This document shows positions 1 to 8,100 of a stretch of DNA of 29,910 bases, piece by piece (positions within the stretch are counted from its first letter, which is position 1; each line of letters starts with the position of its first letter). Under the pieces are notes generated by a model. It was not told the origin of the DNA and searched no databases. It saw only the letters and a list, made by a program, of their open reading frames with translations. The DNA comes from an uncultured Verrucomicrobiota bacterium (lineage in GTDB: Bacteria; Verrucomicrobiota; Kiritimatiellia; RFP12; UBA1067), in assembly GCA_937901395.1 (NCBI GenBank), contig CALCDB010000175.1:1-29910 (forward strand), written 5' to 3'. Position numbers and translations under genes: made by a program.

Positions 1-79
1 CCGACTTGAGCGTGACCTTGTCCGCGAACGCCGCGCCCGCGAGGAGCGCCGCACCAACCATGAGTGTAGTAGTTTTCAT
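1..79 (-). CDS. Exported protein, N-terminal 26 codons only (runs off the window)
   Basis: Only the N-terminus is present. It reads MKTTTLMVGAALLAGAAFA followed by DKVTLKS: a lysine near the N-terminus, a hydrophobic alanine-rich core and an A-F-A cleavage site, which is a textbook Sec signal peptide. The protein is therefore exported to the periplasm or outer membrane. Its ATG overlaps the TGA of the upstream secretin gene (ATGA at 76-79), so it is probably co-translated with it. The function cannot be read from what is visible. Confidence 0.7.
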   Translation of the reverse strand, partial: MKTTTLMVGAALLAGAAFADKVTLKS

Positions 80-1575
80 TTTGAACTTGATTTGTTGTAT
101 TCTGGATCCTTCTTGAACGGAATATAATCTCTGAAATTGAACATATCCTTCTTCTGCGTCTGTAGAGGATCGTCCGCCTGCTCCTCCAGGGACCGCAGAT
201 CAAGGGAGTTGAAGCCCTCCATGTTCTTCTCCGGCCTGTCGCCGGGCTCAAGCTTCTGACCTTTCGTGTACTGGCGGCCGAGAATGGCGTTCTTCGGGAG
301 ACCGGCATCTGGCGAGACGTTGTGCGGGTCGACCACTCCGACGGTGACGAAGATGACGATCTCCTTCTGAACCTTCACGCGCTCCTTGGAACCGAATAGA
401 TACGGCCCAATCCACGGGATATGCCGCAGTATCGGAATGCCCGTATCAACCTGCTTCTCGTCTGTAACCGAAAGTCCGCCAATTACCGCCGTCGTGCCAC
501 TCGCGAGCTTGAACTCTGTCACCAGACGCTGCACTTCAATTACCGGATACCGAGCGGAAATCGTCCCCTCGTCGCCTTCGGAATTCATGCCCGTCGTAAC
601 CCAATCGCTGCGCGATGAAATCGTCGGCACGATAGTTACATTAATGATCCCGTTCGTGCTAATTCGCGGTGTGACTTCAAGCGATATCCCCCAACTGAAG
701 AACGCCTCGTTCGCGAACATGAACTTATCCTCGCCGGGAATCGGATCCATATTCGCGGCGATATCAACCGAATCACTCGTACCCGTCGTGCGCTTGGCCG
801 CTATCTTTACATTCGGATACTTCGTAGTCATATCCACCATCGCCTTCTTGCCCGATGAAACTATGATCTTGGGATTGGAGAATGTCTTTGCATCTTCAGT
901 CGCTTCCAATGCCTTTAGGGTAATCGCCATTTGCGAGAAATCGAGCGTTCCGTTGAATGTAACGATATCACCATCGGATGAGCCCCTCCCGCCGGAAACT
1001 CCGTATGAGGTTGTGCCTTTTGCTTTCGAAGAATATGTTCTGGTATACTCGGTGACTGCGCTACCTACGCTCGCGCCTTCGATTCCGCCGCCCAAGCCAA
1101 CCGTGCCCGTCATTCCGTTAAGCAACGTCCAATCAATTCCGACCTTATGCGAGGCGGTATTGCCAAGCTCCACGAAACGCGCTTCGATATAAACTTGTTG
1201 GGCTTCGATATCAAGCTCCTTAATCGCCATATCGCATGCCGCGAGAATTGCCACCGGAGCCGTAATCATCACCGTATTCGACTCGGGAAACGCCACTGCC
1301 ATCTTCGCGATTTTCCAAGTCTGTCCGAACTCTCCACACCACATCGAATTAAACTTATCCGCGATCTCAATCGCCGATGCATGGTTTAACTGATAAAGTT
1401 TGGTATCAAGATATCGGCGCGCTGGCTGCGCTACGCTATTGGTGACCGCAATATTGCTATTCGTTGCCGTCACAATGTCAACGACATTGCTCGTCAACGT
1501 CGTCTCCACCACCTCAACCGAGTTCGTCGGCTCGGAAATCGCAACAACTGCGCCAAGTAACCATATTCCCATCAT
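76..1575 (-). CDS. Short secretin-family outer-membrane protein (GspD/PilQ type)
   Basis: This is a 499-residue secretin-like protein. Residues about 55-125 look like one small secretin N-domain. They are followed by VYIEARFVELG, the usual entry into the secretin region, and by conserved secretin blocks at about 230-415 (LEVTPRIS, TTAVIGGL, and GIPILRHIPWIGPYLFGS leading into EIVIFVTV). Secretins form multimeric outer-membrane channels for type II secretion, type III secretion or type IV pili. The N-terminus is a short hydrophobic stretch (GIWLLGAVVAIS) that could be a weak signal peptide. The C-terminal 80 residues are charged and low in hydrophobics. The protein is shorter than a typical GspD or PilQ and has only one recognisable N-domain. 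It starts 6 bases after the gtrA-like stop behind an AAAGGA site and overlaps the next exported gene by ATGA. No other secretion or pilus genes are visible, so the system is unassigned. Confidence 0.85.
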   Translation of the reverse strand: MMGIWLLGAVVAISEPTNSVEVVETTLTSNVVDIVTATNSNIAVTNSVAQPARRYLDTKLYQLNHASAIEIADKFNSMWCGEFGQTWKIAKMAVAFPESNTVMITAPVAILAACDMAIKELDIEAQQVYIEARFVELGNTASHKVGIDWTLLNGMTGTVGLGGGIEGASVGSAVTEYTRTYSSKAKGTTSYGVSGGRGSSDGDIVTFNGTLDFSQMAITLKALEATEDAKTFSNPKIIVSSGKKAMVDMTTKYPNVKIAAKRTTGTSDSVDIAANMDPIPGEDKFMFANEAFFSWGISLEVTPRISTNGIINVTIVPTISSRSDWVTTGMNSEGDEGTISARYPVIEVQRLVTEFKLASGTTAVIGGLSVTDEKQVDTGIPILRHIPWIGPYLFGSKERVKVQKEIVIFVTVGVVDPHNVSPDAGLPKNAILGRQYTKGQKLEPGDRPEKNMEGFNSLDLRSLEEQADDPLQTQKKDMFNFRDYIPFKKDPEYNKSSSK

Positions 1576-1581
1576 GATGCA

Positions 1582-2079
1582 TTATCCTTTGAAAATAAAG
1601 AACTTACGTACGAAGAAGTTTACGCAAAACGATACCACTACCTCGATGATAACCGCGAGAGTCGTCATCAATCCAAGCCAACTGATTAAAACCGACGAAG
1701 TCCCCAACGCGATAATCGTCGCAATCGTAGAAGTACCGAAGAACATCCCAAGCTCCACATACCAGCGGAACTTTCCGGGACGAAACACGAACCACCTATT
1801 CATAAGCCAACAGAAGACATTGGAAACTATGAACCCAAGCGATGTGGCAATCGAAAAACGAAACGCCCTTACGCCATCGGTAATTCCCGAAGCCGCTGAA
1901 AAACCAAACCACTTCACCATTATATCATCGCCGCCCAAACACTTTAGGCTCGTGGTCGCCAACATATAGAAGACCCCCGTTTGCACGAGGGTCGCCATTA
2001 CCCCGATAGCCCCGTATTTGACGAATTGCCAGAACGGACCGCTATCGTGAGAAAGTATTTTCTTTATTGAGCCACTCAC
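1582..2079 (-). CDS. GtrA-family membrane protein
   Basis: The 165-residue product has about four hydrophobic segments. It carries the GtrA-family pattern: an FVKYGAIGVMATLVQTGVFY helix near the N-terminus, then NVFCWLMNRWFVFRPGKFRWY, and a final FCVNFFVRKFFIF helix with basic and aromatic residues. GtrA-like proteins (PF04138) are small integral membrane proteins often linked to flipping or transfer of polyprenyl-linked sugars for surface polysaccharide modification. The start is a GTG whose last two bases plus A form the secY stop (GTGA at 2076-2079), so translation is probably coupled to secY. Its substrate is unknown and no glycosyltransferase lies beside it. Confidence 0.85.
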   Translation of the reverse strand: MSGSIKKILSHDSGPFWQFVKYGAIGVMATLVQTGVFYMLATTSLKCLGGDDIMVKWFGFSAASGITDGVRAFRFSIATSLGFIVSNVFCWLMNRWFVFRPGKFRWYVELGMFFGTSTIATIIALGTSSVLISWLGLMTTLAVIIEVVVSFCVNFFVRKFFIFKG

Positions 2080-3473
2080 ATTCCGCCCCGCCCACGAAGC
2101 GATCCGTGGGAAAGGAAGCCCTCATATTTACGAACCAAGAGATGCGATTCCATGATACGCAATGTATCCAGCGCCACGCCCACGATAATCAAGAGCGATG
2201 TACCACCGAAGAACGACGCGATTGCCCACGGAATCGTAAGCCACCCCATGAGCACCATAGGAATGAGCGCGATTACCAACAACCCCGTGCCTCCAATTAA
2301 GGTAAGCTTGGTCATCACATCATCAAGATATTCAGCCGTTGCCCGGCCTGGACGAATACCAGGAATATAAGAACCATCCTTCTTCAAATTCTCGGAGATA
2401 TCCACTGCATTGAATTGCGTCGCGACCCAGAAGAACGCGAAGAACATGATCATAAGCGCATACACTATAAGGTGCAAGGCCGAAGATGGATCTTGCAGTG
2501 CCATCCCGAAGCGATGCAACGAACCGGAAAAGCCAGTCGAAGCCGCATTGGTAAACTTGACAAGCAACATCGCCGGGAACTGAATGATTGGCTGCGCGAA
2601 GATGATCGGCATAACGCCAGTGTAGTTAACGCGCAATGGCATAAACGTTTGCTGCATACCATAGGTGTTACCACCACCGACTGAACGGCGAGTCGAATGA
2701 ATCGCGACCTTGCGAACACCCTGCACCAACATCACCGTACCCATTACGACGATGATGAAGAAGAGAATCACGATCGGCAATTCGGCGATTGGCGCATTCG
2801 GACCTACTCCCGCATAACCAAAATAACGCTGCCATGCGCTAACAATCGCTTGCGGCAAACGCGAAGTGATATTGATCATGATGATGAGCGATGCGCCATT
2901 GCCAATACCAAAAGTCGTAATCTGATCAGCCAACCACATCACGAATAACGCCGCACTGGTCATGCCGATTACCGTTATGAGATGGAAGCCAAGCCCTGGA
3001 TTGACCACGATCCTCGTGCCCGCAAATGCCTGCCCTAACATTCCCGGATGCGAAAGCATCGTCGCAATTCCCCACGCCTGAACAACACAAAGCACGATGG
3101 TGAGATAACGCGTAATCTGCGCCAATTGCTGCCTACCCGTCTCGCCTTCCTTTTTCAGCTTCTCCAGAGAAGGAATCACCGATGAGAGCAACTGTATTAC
3201 GATTTGTGCTGAAATGTACGGCCAGATTGACAAGAAGCCAATCGCGCACTGCCCTAACGCACCACCAGTAAACACATCGAACCAATCCAAAATGCCGCCC
3301 TGAGCCCCTTCGCGAGCCGCATCAACAGCACCCTTGAGCGCCTGGAAATCAACGCCTGGCGTAGGTATCTGAGAAATCAAACGACACACGAATACAATGC
3401 CGAGCGTAATCAGAATTTTCTTCCTTAGCTCAGGAATACGAAACGCGTTCGAAAAACCCTTCATCATTGACAT
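2076..3473 (-). CDS. secY: Preprotein translocase subunit SecY
   Basis: The 465-residue, ten-helix protein is SecY, the channel subunit of the Sec translocon in the inner membrane. The opening (FRIPELRKKILITLGIVFVCRL, then IPTPGVD) is the conserved SecY start. The segment GFLSIWPYISAQIVIQLL followed by P-x-LEKLKKEGETGRQ matches TM2 and the first cytosolic loop, and VNYTGVMPIIFAQ is the conserved C-terminal-half signature. SecY normally sits in the spc ribosomal protein operon after rplO. Here it follows obgE and precedes gtrA, with its own near-consensus promoter upstream and an AAGGAG site 11 bases before the ATG. Two more in-frame ATGs follow at once; I chose the first because of the ribosome binding site spacing. 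Confidence 0.97.
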   Translation of the reverse strand: MSMMKGFSNAFRIPELRKKILITLGIVFVCRLISQIPTPGVDFQALKGAVDAAREGAQGGILDWFDVFTGGALGQCAIGFLSIWPYISAQIVIQLLSSVIPSLEKLKKEGETGRQQLAQITRYLTIVLCVVQAWGIATMLSHPGMLGQAFAGTRIVVNPGLGFHLITVIGMTSAALFVMWLADQITTFGIGNGASLIIMINITSRLPQAIVSAWQRYFGYAGVGPNAPIAELPIVILFFIIVVMGTVMLVQGVRKVAIHSTRRSVGGGNTYGMQQTFMPLRVNYTGVMPIIFAQPIIQFPAMLLVKFTNAASTGFSGSLHRFGMALQDPSSALHLIVYALMIMFFAFFWVATQFNAVDISENLKKDGSYIPGIRPGRATAEYLDDVMTKLTLIGGTGLLVIALIPMVLMGWLTIPWAIASFFGGTSLLIIVGVALDTLRIMESHLLVRKYEGFLSHGSLRGRGGM

Positions 3474-3513
3474 AGTCTATTATTCTCCTTAACTTTCTAA
3501 AAATATTGTGTGA

Positions 3514-3542
3514 ATTATACCAAACCTCGTCGCAATTTGCAA
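3514..3542 (-). promoter_or_regulatory. secY promoter
   Basis: On the minus strand TTGCAA (3542-3537), a 17-base spacer and TATAAT (3519-3514) form a near-consensus sigma70 promoter with an extended -10 (TGG before TATAAT). The predicted leader is about 34 bases and contains AAGGAG ahead of the ATG. This lies in the 86-base gap between obgE and secY, so secY need not depend on read-through. Confidence 0.85.
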
Positions 3543-3559
3543 CTGGAAATGGTAACAAA

Positions 3560-4717
3560 CTAATGAATATTACCTCGCGATGGATGCGATTTCGCCTTTG
3601 GTTTCTCCAATTTCAGAAATGTCGCGAATTTAAGCGCCTCGGCTGGCAATTCATCTCCCGTCGTATCCGGCATATCTTTTATGTCTAATGCATCCGCATG
3701 CGTATGATGGAATTTCACCTTTGGCATCGTCAACTTGCGCAGTTCAGCTTTGAATGCATCCAAGCCATTCCGCGTAATGCACGATATTTCAATTGGATGA
3801 ATCCCCGTCTCCGCAATGAATCTAGCGAGATTTTCCTTCGCGACCTCACTATCCATCTTGTTCGCCACAACTAAGAACGGACGATTGGCAAGTTCGACGG
3901 AATACTCTTCGATTTCCCGATGTAGAATCTCGTAATCATTCCAGGGCTCACGATTATCCGTCCCCGCCATATCGATCATATAAATGAGGACTTTCGAGCG
4001 TTCTAGATGCTTGAGAAATGCCAAGCCCAACCCAACACCCTTTGACGCACCCTCTATGATGCCAGGCACATCCGCCACCCTTACCTTGGCGAAGTCATCA
4101 TAAAAAACAGTTCCGACTACTGGATTGAGCGTGGTAAAAGGATAACTCGCAATTTTCGGCGTCGCCGAAGAAAGCACCGAAAGAATCGAGCTCTTACCCG
4201 CATTGGGAAAACCCAATAAGCCCGCATCGGCAATCGTCTTCAATTCTAATCGCAAGCGACGCTCTTGCGCCTCACCGCCGGAGGTATGTTCGGTTGGCGC
4301 CTGATTTACCGAACTCTTGAAATGAACATTACCAAAACCCCCGACCCCGCCTTTCGCAACAACCACGCTTTGTCCTGGCTCTGTGATATCGGCAACCAAT
4401 AGATCCGTATCAACCTCATAAACCTCCGTGCCCAGCGGAACCGGCACTACAAGATCCTTCCCTCGCTTACCATACATTTTTTGCGACTGCCCCTGTCCGC
4501 CATCTTGGGCAAAGCACTTTGGATCATAATATAGCGACAATAATGAATTGATGTGTTCCGAGGCCTTGAAGATTACATCCCCACCTCTGCCGCCATCACC
4601 ACCATCGGGTCCGCCAAATTCCACCAGCGCTTCTCGACGGAATGATGTAGCTCCGTCACCGCCCTTACCGGAACGAACCAATACCTCAACTTGGTCTATG
4701 AAAGTTTTCGCCTTCAT
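3560..4717 (-). CDS. obgE: GTPase Obg (CgtA), ribosome-assembly GTPase
   Basis: The 385-residue protein has the glycine-rich Obg fold at the N-terminus (VRSGKGGDGATSFRREALVEFGGP, then DGGDGGRGGDV, then GKRGKDL) and a G domain with G1 GFPNAGKSS, G3 DVPG and G4 NKMD. Obg proteins bind the 50S subunit and couple ribosome assembly to cell physiology. The C-terminal ~40 residues are variable and charged, and no full OCT domain is recognisable. It lies 10 bases downstream of gltX with only a weak TTGAG ribosome site, so it is probably expressed from the gltX transcript. Confidence 0.96.
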   Translation of the reverse strand: MKAKTFIDQVEVLVRSGKGGDGATSFRREALVEFGGPDGGDGGRGGDVIFKASEHINSLLSLYYDPKCFAQDGGQGQSQKMYGKRGKDLVVPVPLGTEVYEVDTDLLVADITEPGQSVVVAKGGVGGFGNVHFKSSVNQAPTEHTSGGEAQERRLRLELKTIADAGLLGFPNAGKSSILSVLSSATPKIASYPFTTLNPVVGTVFYDDFAKVRVADVPGIIEGASKGVGLGLAFLKHLERSKVLIYMIDMAGTDNREPWNDYEILHREIEEYSVELANRPFLVVANKMDSEVAKENLARFIAETGIHPIEISCITRNGLDAFKAELRKLTMPKVKFHHTHADALDIKDMPDTTGDELPAEALKFATFLKLEKPKAKSHPSRGNIH

Positions 4718-4727
4718 CTCAATTAAC

Positions 4728-6041
4728 TTACTTGCAATATTTTTCCGCCGCCGAAGTTAGTCGCGCTATGGTCTTTTCACGTCCGAGAATTTCCAACATC
4801 TCAAACAATCCGGGGCCTTCCATACGTCCTGAAACTGCCACTCTAATCGGATGCACCCACGGCCCCATGCCATTGCCTTGCGAGAGTTCCTTTACCACAT
4901 TCTCCAATACGGCACACTTCCAATCATCGACCTTTTTGAACCTTTCAGCCAAATCCAATAGCGTCGCTTTCACACCATCCTTTGCCAATCGCTTTTCCAC
5001 CGCCTTGGAATCAAACTCATAATCATCCGTAAAGAAGTATACGACGTTATTTGGCATATCCTTGAGGAACTTCGTGCGAATCTGCATCTGTTCGCAGATG
5101 CCATTGATATCGACGCCTGCCGTCTTTAGGCCAATCTCCTCAACACGCTTGACGAGCTCCGCCTTGAACACCTCGCGCGGCAAGCGCTTGATGTATTCGC
5201 CATTCATCCACTGTAGCTTCTTGATATCGAATTTGGCCGCAGTAACATGTACTTTTTCAAGATCGAAAAGCCGTATCATCTCTTCCCGCGTAAGCACTTC
5301 GCGATCATCGCCGGGATTCCACCCCAATAACAACAAATAATTGAAAAGCGATTCCGGCAAATAGCCTTCATCCCTGAACTCGCCTACGAACGCTGCGCCA
5401 TCACGCTTTGAATATGGCTTTCCTTGCTGATTGACAATCATCGATAAATGCCCATACTTGGGAACCGAAGCACCTAATGCCTTGAAAATGCAGATATGCT
5501 TAAATGTATTTTCCACATGGTCATCGCCTCGGATGATGTGCGTCACTCCTTGATCGATATCATCGACCACATTGGCGATATGGAAAATCGGCGAGCCGTC
5601 ACTTCGCACGATGGCGAAATCCTGTATATCCTCGGCCTTCTTTGCCATATGCCCTTTTACGATGTCATCGTATTCAATTACGCCTTCCTTGGGCATCTTG
5701 AACATCACTACGGTACCAGTCTTGCCATCGCGGGAGGTCCTCTCGCATCTATATGCATGCCCAGAAGCGATTAACTGCTCCACGACCTCAAGATGGCGCT
5801 TTACATTCTTGGTCTGATAAAACACCTCCTCATCCCAATCAAGACCCAGCCATTCCATGCATTCCATCAACACTTTGATGGCCTCGGGCGTGGAACGCTC
5901 AAGATCTGTGTCTTCAACACGCAACAAGAACTTGCCTCCAGTATGGCGCGCATAAAGCCAGTTGTAAATGGCGGCACGAATATTGCCGATATGTACCTTG
6001 CCCGTCGGTGAGGGCGCAAAACGAACTCTTGTCTCTAACAT
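4728..6041 (-). CDS. gltX: Glutamyl-tRNA synthetase
   Basis: This 437-residue class I synthetase charges tRNA with glutamate. VRFAPSPTGKVHIGN holds the HIGH-type signature (HIGN), within the first 20 residues, which fixes the start. KPYSKRDGA is the KMSKS-type loop. FNYLLLLGWNPGDDREV and the WMNGEYIKRL block are typical of the bacterial GltX stem-contact region. The zinc-binding cysteines of some GluRS are not apparent. At 437 residues it is a little shorter than E. coli GltX. I cannot tell from sequence alone whether it is discriminating. The TATAAT box lies only 9 bases before the ATG and there is no Shine-Dalgarno sequence, so the transcript is probably leaderless. Confidence 0.96.
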   Translation of the reverse strand: MLETRVRFAPSPTGKVHIGNIRAAIYNWLYARHTGGKFLLRVEDTDLERSTPEAIKVLMECMEWLGLDWDEEVFYQTKNVKRHLEVVEQLIASGHAYRCERTSRDGKTGTVVMFKMPKEGVIEYDDIVKGHMAKKAEDIQDFAIVRSDGSPIFHIANVVDDIDQGVTHIIRGDDHVENTFKHICIFKALGASVPKYGHLSMIVNQQGKPYSKRDGAAFVGEFRDEGYLPESLFNYLLLLGWNPGDDREVLTREEMIRLFDLEKVHVTAAKFDIKKLQWMNGEYIKRLPREVFKAELVKRVEEIGLKTAGVDINGICEQMQIRTKFLKDMPNNVVYFFTDDYEFDSKAVEKRLAKDGVKATLLDLAERFKKVDDWKCAVLENVVKELSQGNGMGPWVHPIRVAVSGRMEGPGLFEMLEILGREKTIARLTSAAEKYCK

Positions 6042-6050
6042 AGTTGTTGT

Positions 6051-6059
6051 ATTATATCA
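6051..6059 (-). promoter_or_regulatory. gltX promoter, extended -10, leaderless type
   Basis: The minus strand reads TGATATAAT, a consensus -10 with a TGn extension. It ends 9 bases before the gltX ATG. No convincing -35 is visible at 16-18 bases. The -10 box overlaps the stop region of the upstream DUF192 gene. A start 6-8 bases downstream of the box would give a 5' leader of only a few bases. Confidence 0.75.
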
Positions 6060-6354
6060 TAGTTTCAGCGGTTGTTTCGAGAACCTTTCTCGCTCGCCAA
6101 CCGCCCCAAATGAAAAGTCGCCATGGACGAATCTTGCGAACACGCTTTATTATTTCGTTATTTCGCCCTAAAAACGTCGCGTCAATCGCAAATCTCATGA
6201 AGCAAGTATGAATCAAATTGCAATGCGGTATGAGCAATCCCTCGCCTTTCGGCAACGCCTCACGCCCGATGAGCCCCCTGGCGCGCTCGAAAAAACCTCT
6301 CGCCACCTTGGCACGGATTCCGTTTATAACCACGATCTCAGAACTTGAAGACAT
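6052..6354 (-). CDS. DUF192 family small protein
   Basis: This is a 100-residue protein of the DUF192 family (PF02643). The diagnostic parts are RARGLIGREALPKGEGLLI, the central HTCFMRFAIDATFLG strand-helix, and P-W-R followed by A-R-K-VLETTAE at the C-terminus. Members are small single-domain beta proteins of unknown biochemical role, sometimes exported; this one has no signal peptide, so it is probably cytosolic. It overlaps the MATE gene by 17 bases, which implies co-transcription, and its last codons contain the -10 box of gltX. Confidence 0.8.
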   Translation of the reverse strand: MSSSSEIVVINGIRAKVARGFFERARGLIGREALPKGEGLLIPHCNLIHTCFMRFAIDATFLGRNNEIIKRVRKIRPWRLFIWGGWRARKVLETTAETMI

Positions 6355-8035
6355 TGCGATTGAATCCCGTTGTTACTAAGTTCATTCTTCCATCATGCAT
6401 AAGCATCATCGACGCCACAAGAAAACTACGTAACGATGATATCTGCTGATCGGCATCGGTAATGTCAAATATCTCTCCGTCGTCTCGCATCGTCAACAAC
6501 ACTCCATCATTCAAATCCAATGTCACCTCCGCCAATACACGTTTGCCGCGATTGCGCTCCTTTACCACCATCAGTACTTCTTCTATCATCAGTGAAACCT
6601 TTACGACCATTCCCTCTGAGTCAACGTTTTCCGATAGCGCTGCCGCCGCTTGCCTCGAAGTGGCGACAATCGAGAACTCATCCAATACCAAATTGAATAC
6701 ATATAATGCATCATCCCGCGCACGCGACAATAATAACGGGAACATAGCGCGCCCATAACGGATTACTATAATCATCAAAAATACCGCCAAGCCCAGAAAC
6801 GGGCCCATCCCCAACCCTATCCACACGCCCCGAATTCCAACCATCGCCATTACAAAAACCGCCAATATTGGCATTATCAAATAACATAAGAAAGTAATTA
6901 ACCCAGCAAGCATTGAATGCTCTATAAACATATAATACGAATTGAAAAGTCCTGCAAAAGCCAAGGCGAGAAAACCCCAGCACATCCAACGAATTGCCGC
7001 ACATGACTCCAAGACCAATGCAGAATCACTAAGACCAACCATCTTTACGACAATTTGAGGAAAAACCCCAAATATAATCATAAATACTATTCCCTCACAA
7101 ACCGCTACCCGCATCGCCGAATTCATGACCGTCCGAATTGATCTCGTATTGTTCTCACCATGATAGACCGTCACAATTGGCTGAATGGCAATACCGATAC
7201 CATTGAAAAACTCAAGGAATCCCCATAGCGCAACCGCCACTCCAATTACAGGCAGATACTCAGAACCAAATTTCACGATTACAAATTTATTCACGAATAA
7301 GAACAATAGACCATCACAAAGAAACGCAGACGCATCTCCAAATGATGTCTTCACGATTGTTATCGTATCCGTAAATGAAAAATGCTTCACAATCTTGACC
7401 GTGTTGGACTTCTTCATGAAATGCAACGATATTATCAATATGCCAAGAACCTCCGATACCAGAGAACCTATTGCACAACCAGCCGTACCCAACCCTAACT
7501 TCACCCCTACAATTGAAGTTATAAAATTGCTGACAAAGATAACTATGTATGATAACGAACAAAGTCGCGAATCCCCGTCCGCATACCCTATTGCGATGAA
7601 CGATGTTTCCACTGCCTCTAATATCGCGAGCGGCCAAATCCAAACTAAATATCTTCTCGCGTATTCTGTTATTTCAGCCGACGCCCCTAAAAACTCCAGA
7701 AAATGCCCGCCACCAAAGAAAAATAACCCGGATAGAATCCCACCAAATAAAAACGACGTCCAAATCGCCTGCATGAAGAACTGCCTCGCGCGCAACCGAT
7801 CACACCGCCCCATCGCAATCGAATAATTAGTAGCCATCCCCGATGAGATAAGCCCAGATAAAAATGAAATTGCCGAAAGACACGGACCTATCAAATTAAT
7901 GCCAGCAAGCGCATTCGCTCCAAGAAAATTACCCGCTATAATCGAATCGCTTAATCGAACTACATAATCCGCAAAAACCGTGAACGACCCAGCCAACAGT
8001 AGACCTTTAAACTTCTCTACTCCAAATATTTTCAT
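6338..8035 (-). CDS. MATE-family efflux transporter with C-terminal GHKL-like domain
   Basis: The product has 565 residues. Residues 1 to about 435 are a twelve-helix MATE exporter with the two-fold family repeat (LSDSIIAGNFLGANALAGINL in the first half, VGIRGVWIGLGMGPFLGLAV in the second). MATE proteins expel drugs or metabolites by Na+ or H+ antiport. Residues about 438-565 are soluble and resemble RsbW-type histidine-kinase-like ATPases: IEEVLMVV at 484-491 sits where the N box should be and RDDGEIFD at 517-524 matches the G1 motif. The Mg-binding Asn of the N box appears replaced by Val490, so ATP turnover is doubtful. The protein ends in GFNRNVFKF. A short AAAGG lies just before the ATG. 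The gene follows the hydA terminator directly and I could not identify a good promoter for it. Confidence 0.88.
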   Translation of the reverse strand: MKIFGVEKFKGLLLAGSFTVFADYVVRLSDSIIAGNFLGANALAGINLIGPCLSAISFLSGLISSGMATNYSIAMGRCDRLRARQFFMQAIWTSFLFGGILSGLFFFGGGHFLEFLGASAEITEYARRYLVWIWPLAILEAVETSFIAIGYADGDSRLCSLSYIVIFVSNFITSIVGVKLGLGTAGCAIGSLVSEVLGILIISLHFMKKSNTVKIVKHFSFTDTITIVKTSFGDASAFLCDGLLFLFVNKFVIVKFGSEYLPVIGVAVALWGFLEFFNGIGIAIQPIVTVYHGENNTRSIRTVMNSAMRVAVCEGIVFMIIFGVFPQIVVKMVGLSDSALVLESCAAIRWMCWGFLALAFAGLFNSYYMFIEHSMLAGLITFLCYLIMPILAVFVMAMVGIRGVWIGLGMGPFLGLAVFLMIIVIRYGRAMFPLLLSRARDDALYVFNLVLDEFSIVATSRQAAAALSENVDSEGMVVKVSLMIEEVLMVVKERNRGKRVLAEVTLDLNDGVLLTMRDDGEIFDITDADQQISSLRSFLVASMMLMHDGRMNLVTTGFNRNVFKF

Positions 8036-8045
8036 AACCTTTATA

Positions 8046-8081
8046 AAAGAAACGCACGGCCCTCAATGAGCAGCCGTGCGT
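8046..8081 (-). terminator. Intrinsic terminator of the hydrogenase operon
   Basis: The minus-strand transcript downstream of hydA folds into a perfect 9-bp GC-rich stem: ACGCACGGC at 8081-8073 pairs with GCCGTGCGT at 8060-8052, around a 12-base loop. A U-rich run (TTTCTTTT) follows. This is a classic Rho-independent terminator and it separates the hyd operon from the MATE gene. Confidence 0.93.
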
Positions 8082-8100
8082 ATCACCTTTACCACATAAT

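Noticed and set aside
386..1192. A 268-codon open frame on the plus strand opposite the secretin gene
   Set aside because: It is antisense to a well-supported secretin, has no recognisable domain or ribosome site, and has the composition expected of a mirrored frame.
7185..7826. A 213-codon plus-strand frame opposite the MATE gene
   Set aside because: It is fully antisense to a conserved twelve-helix transporter, with no promoter or family match.
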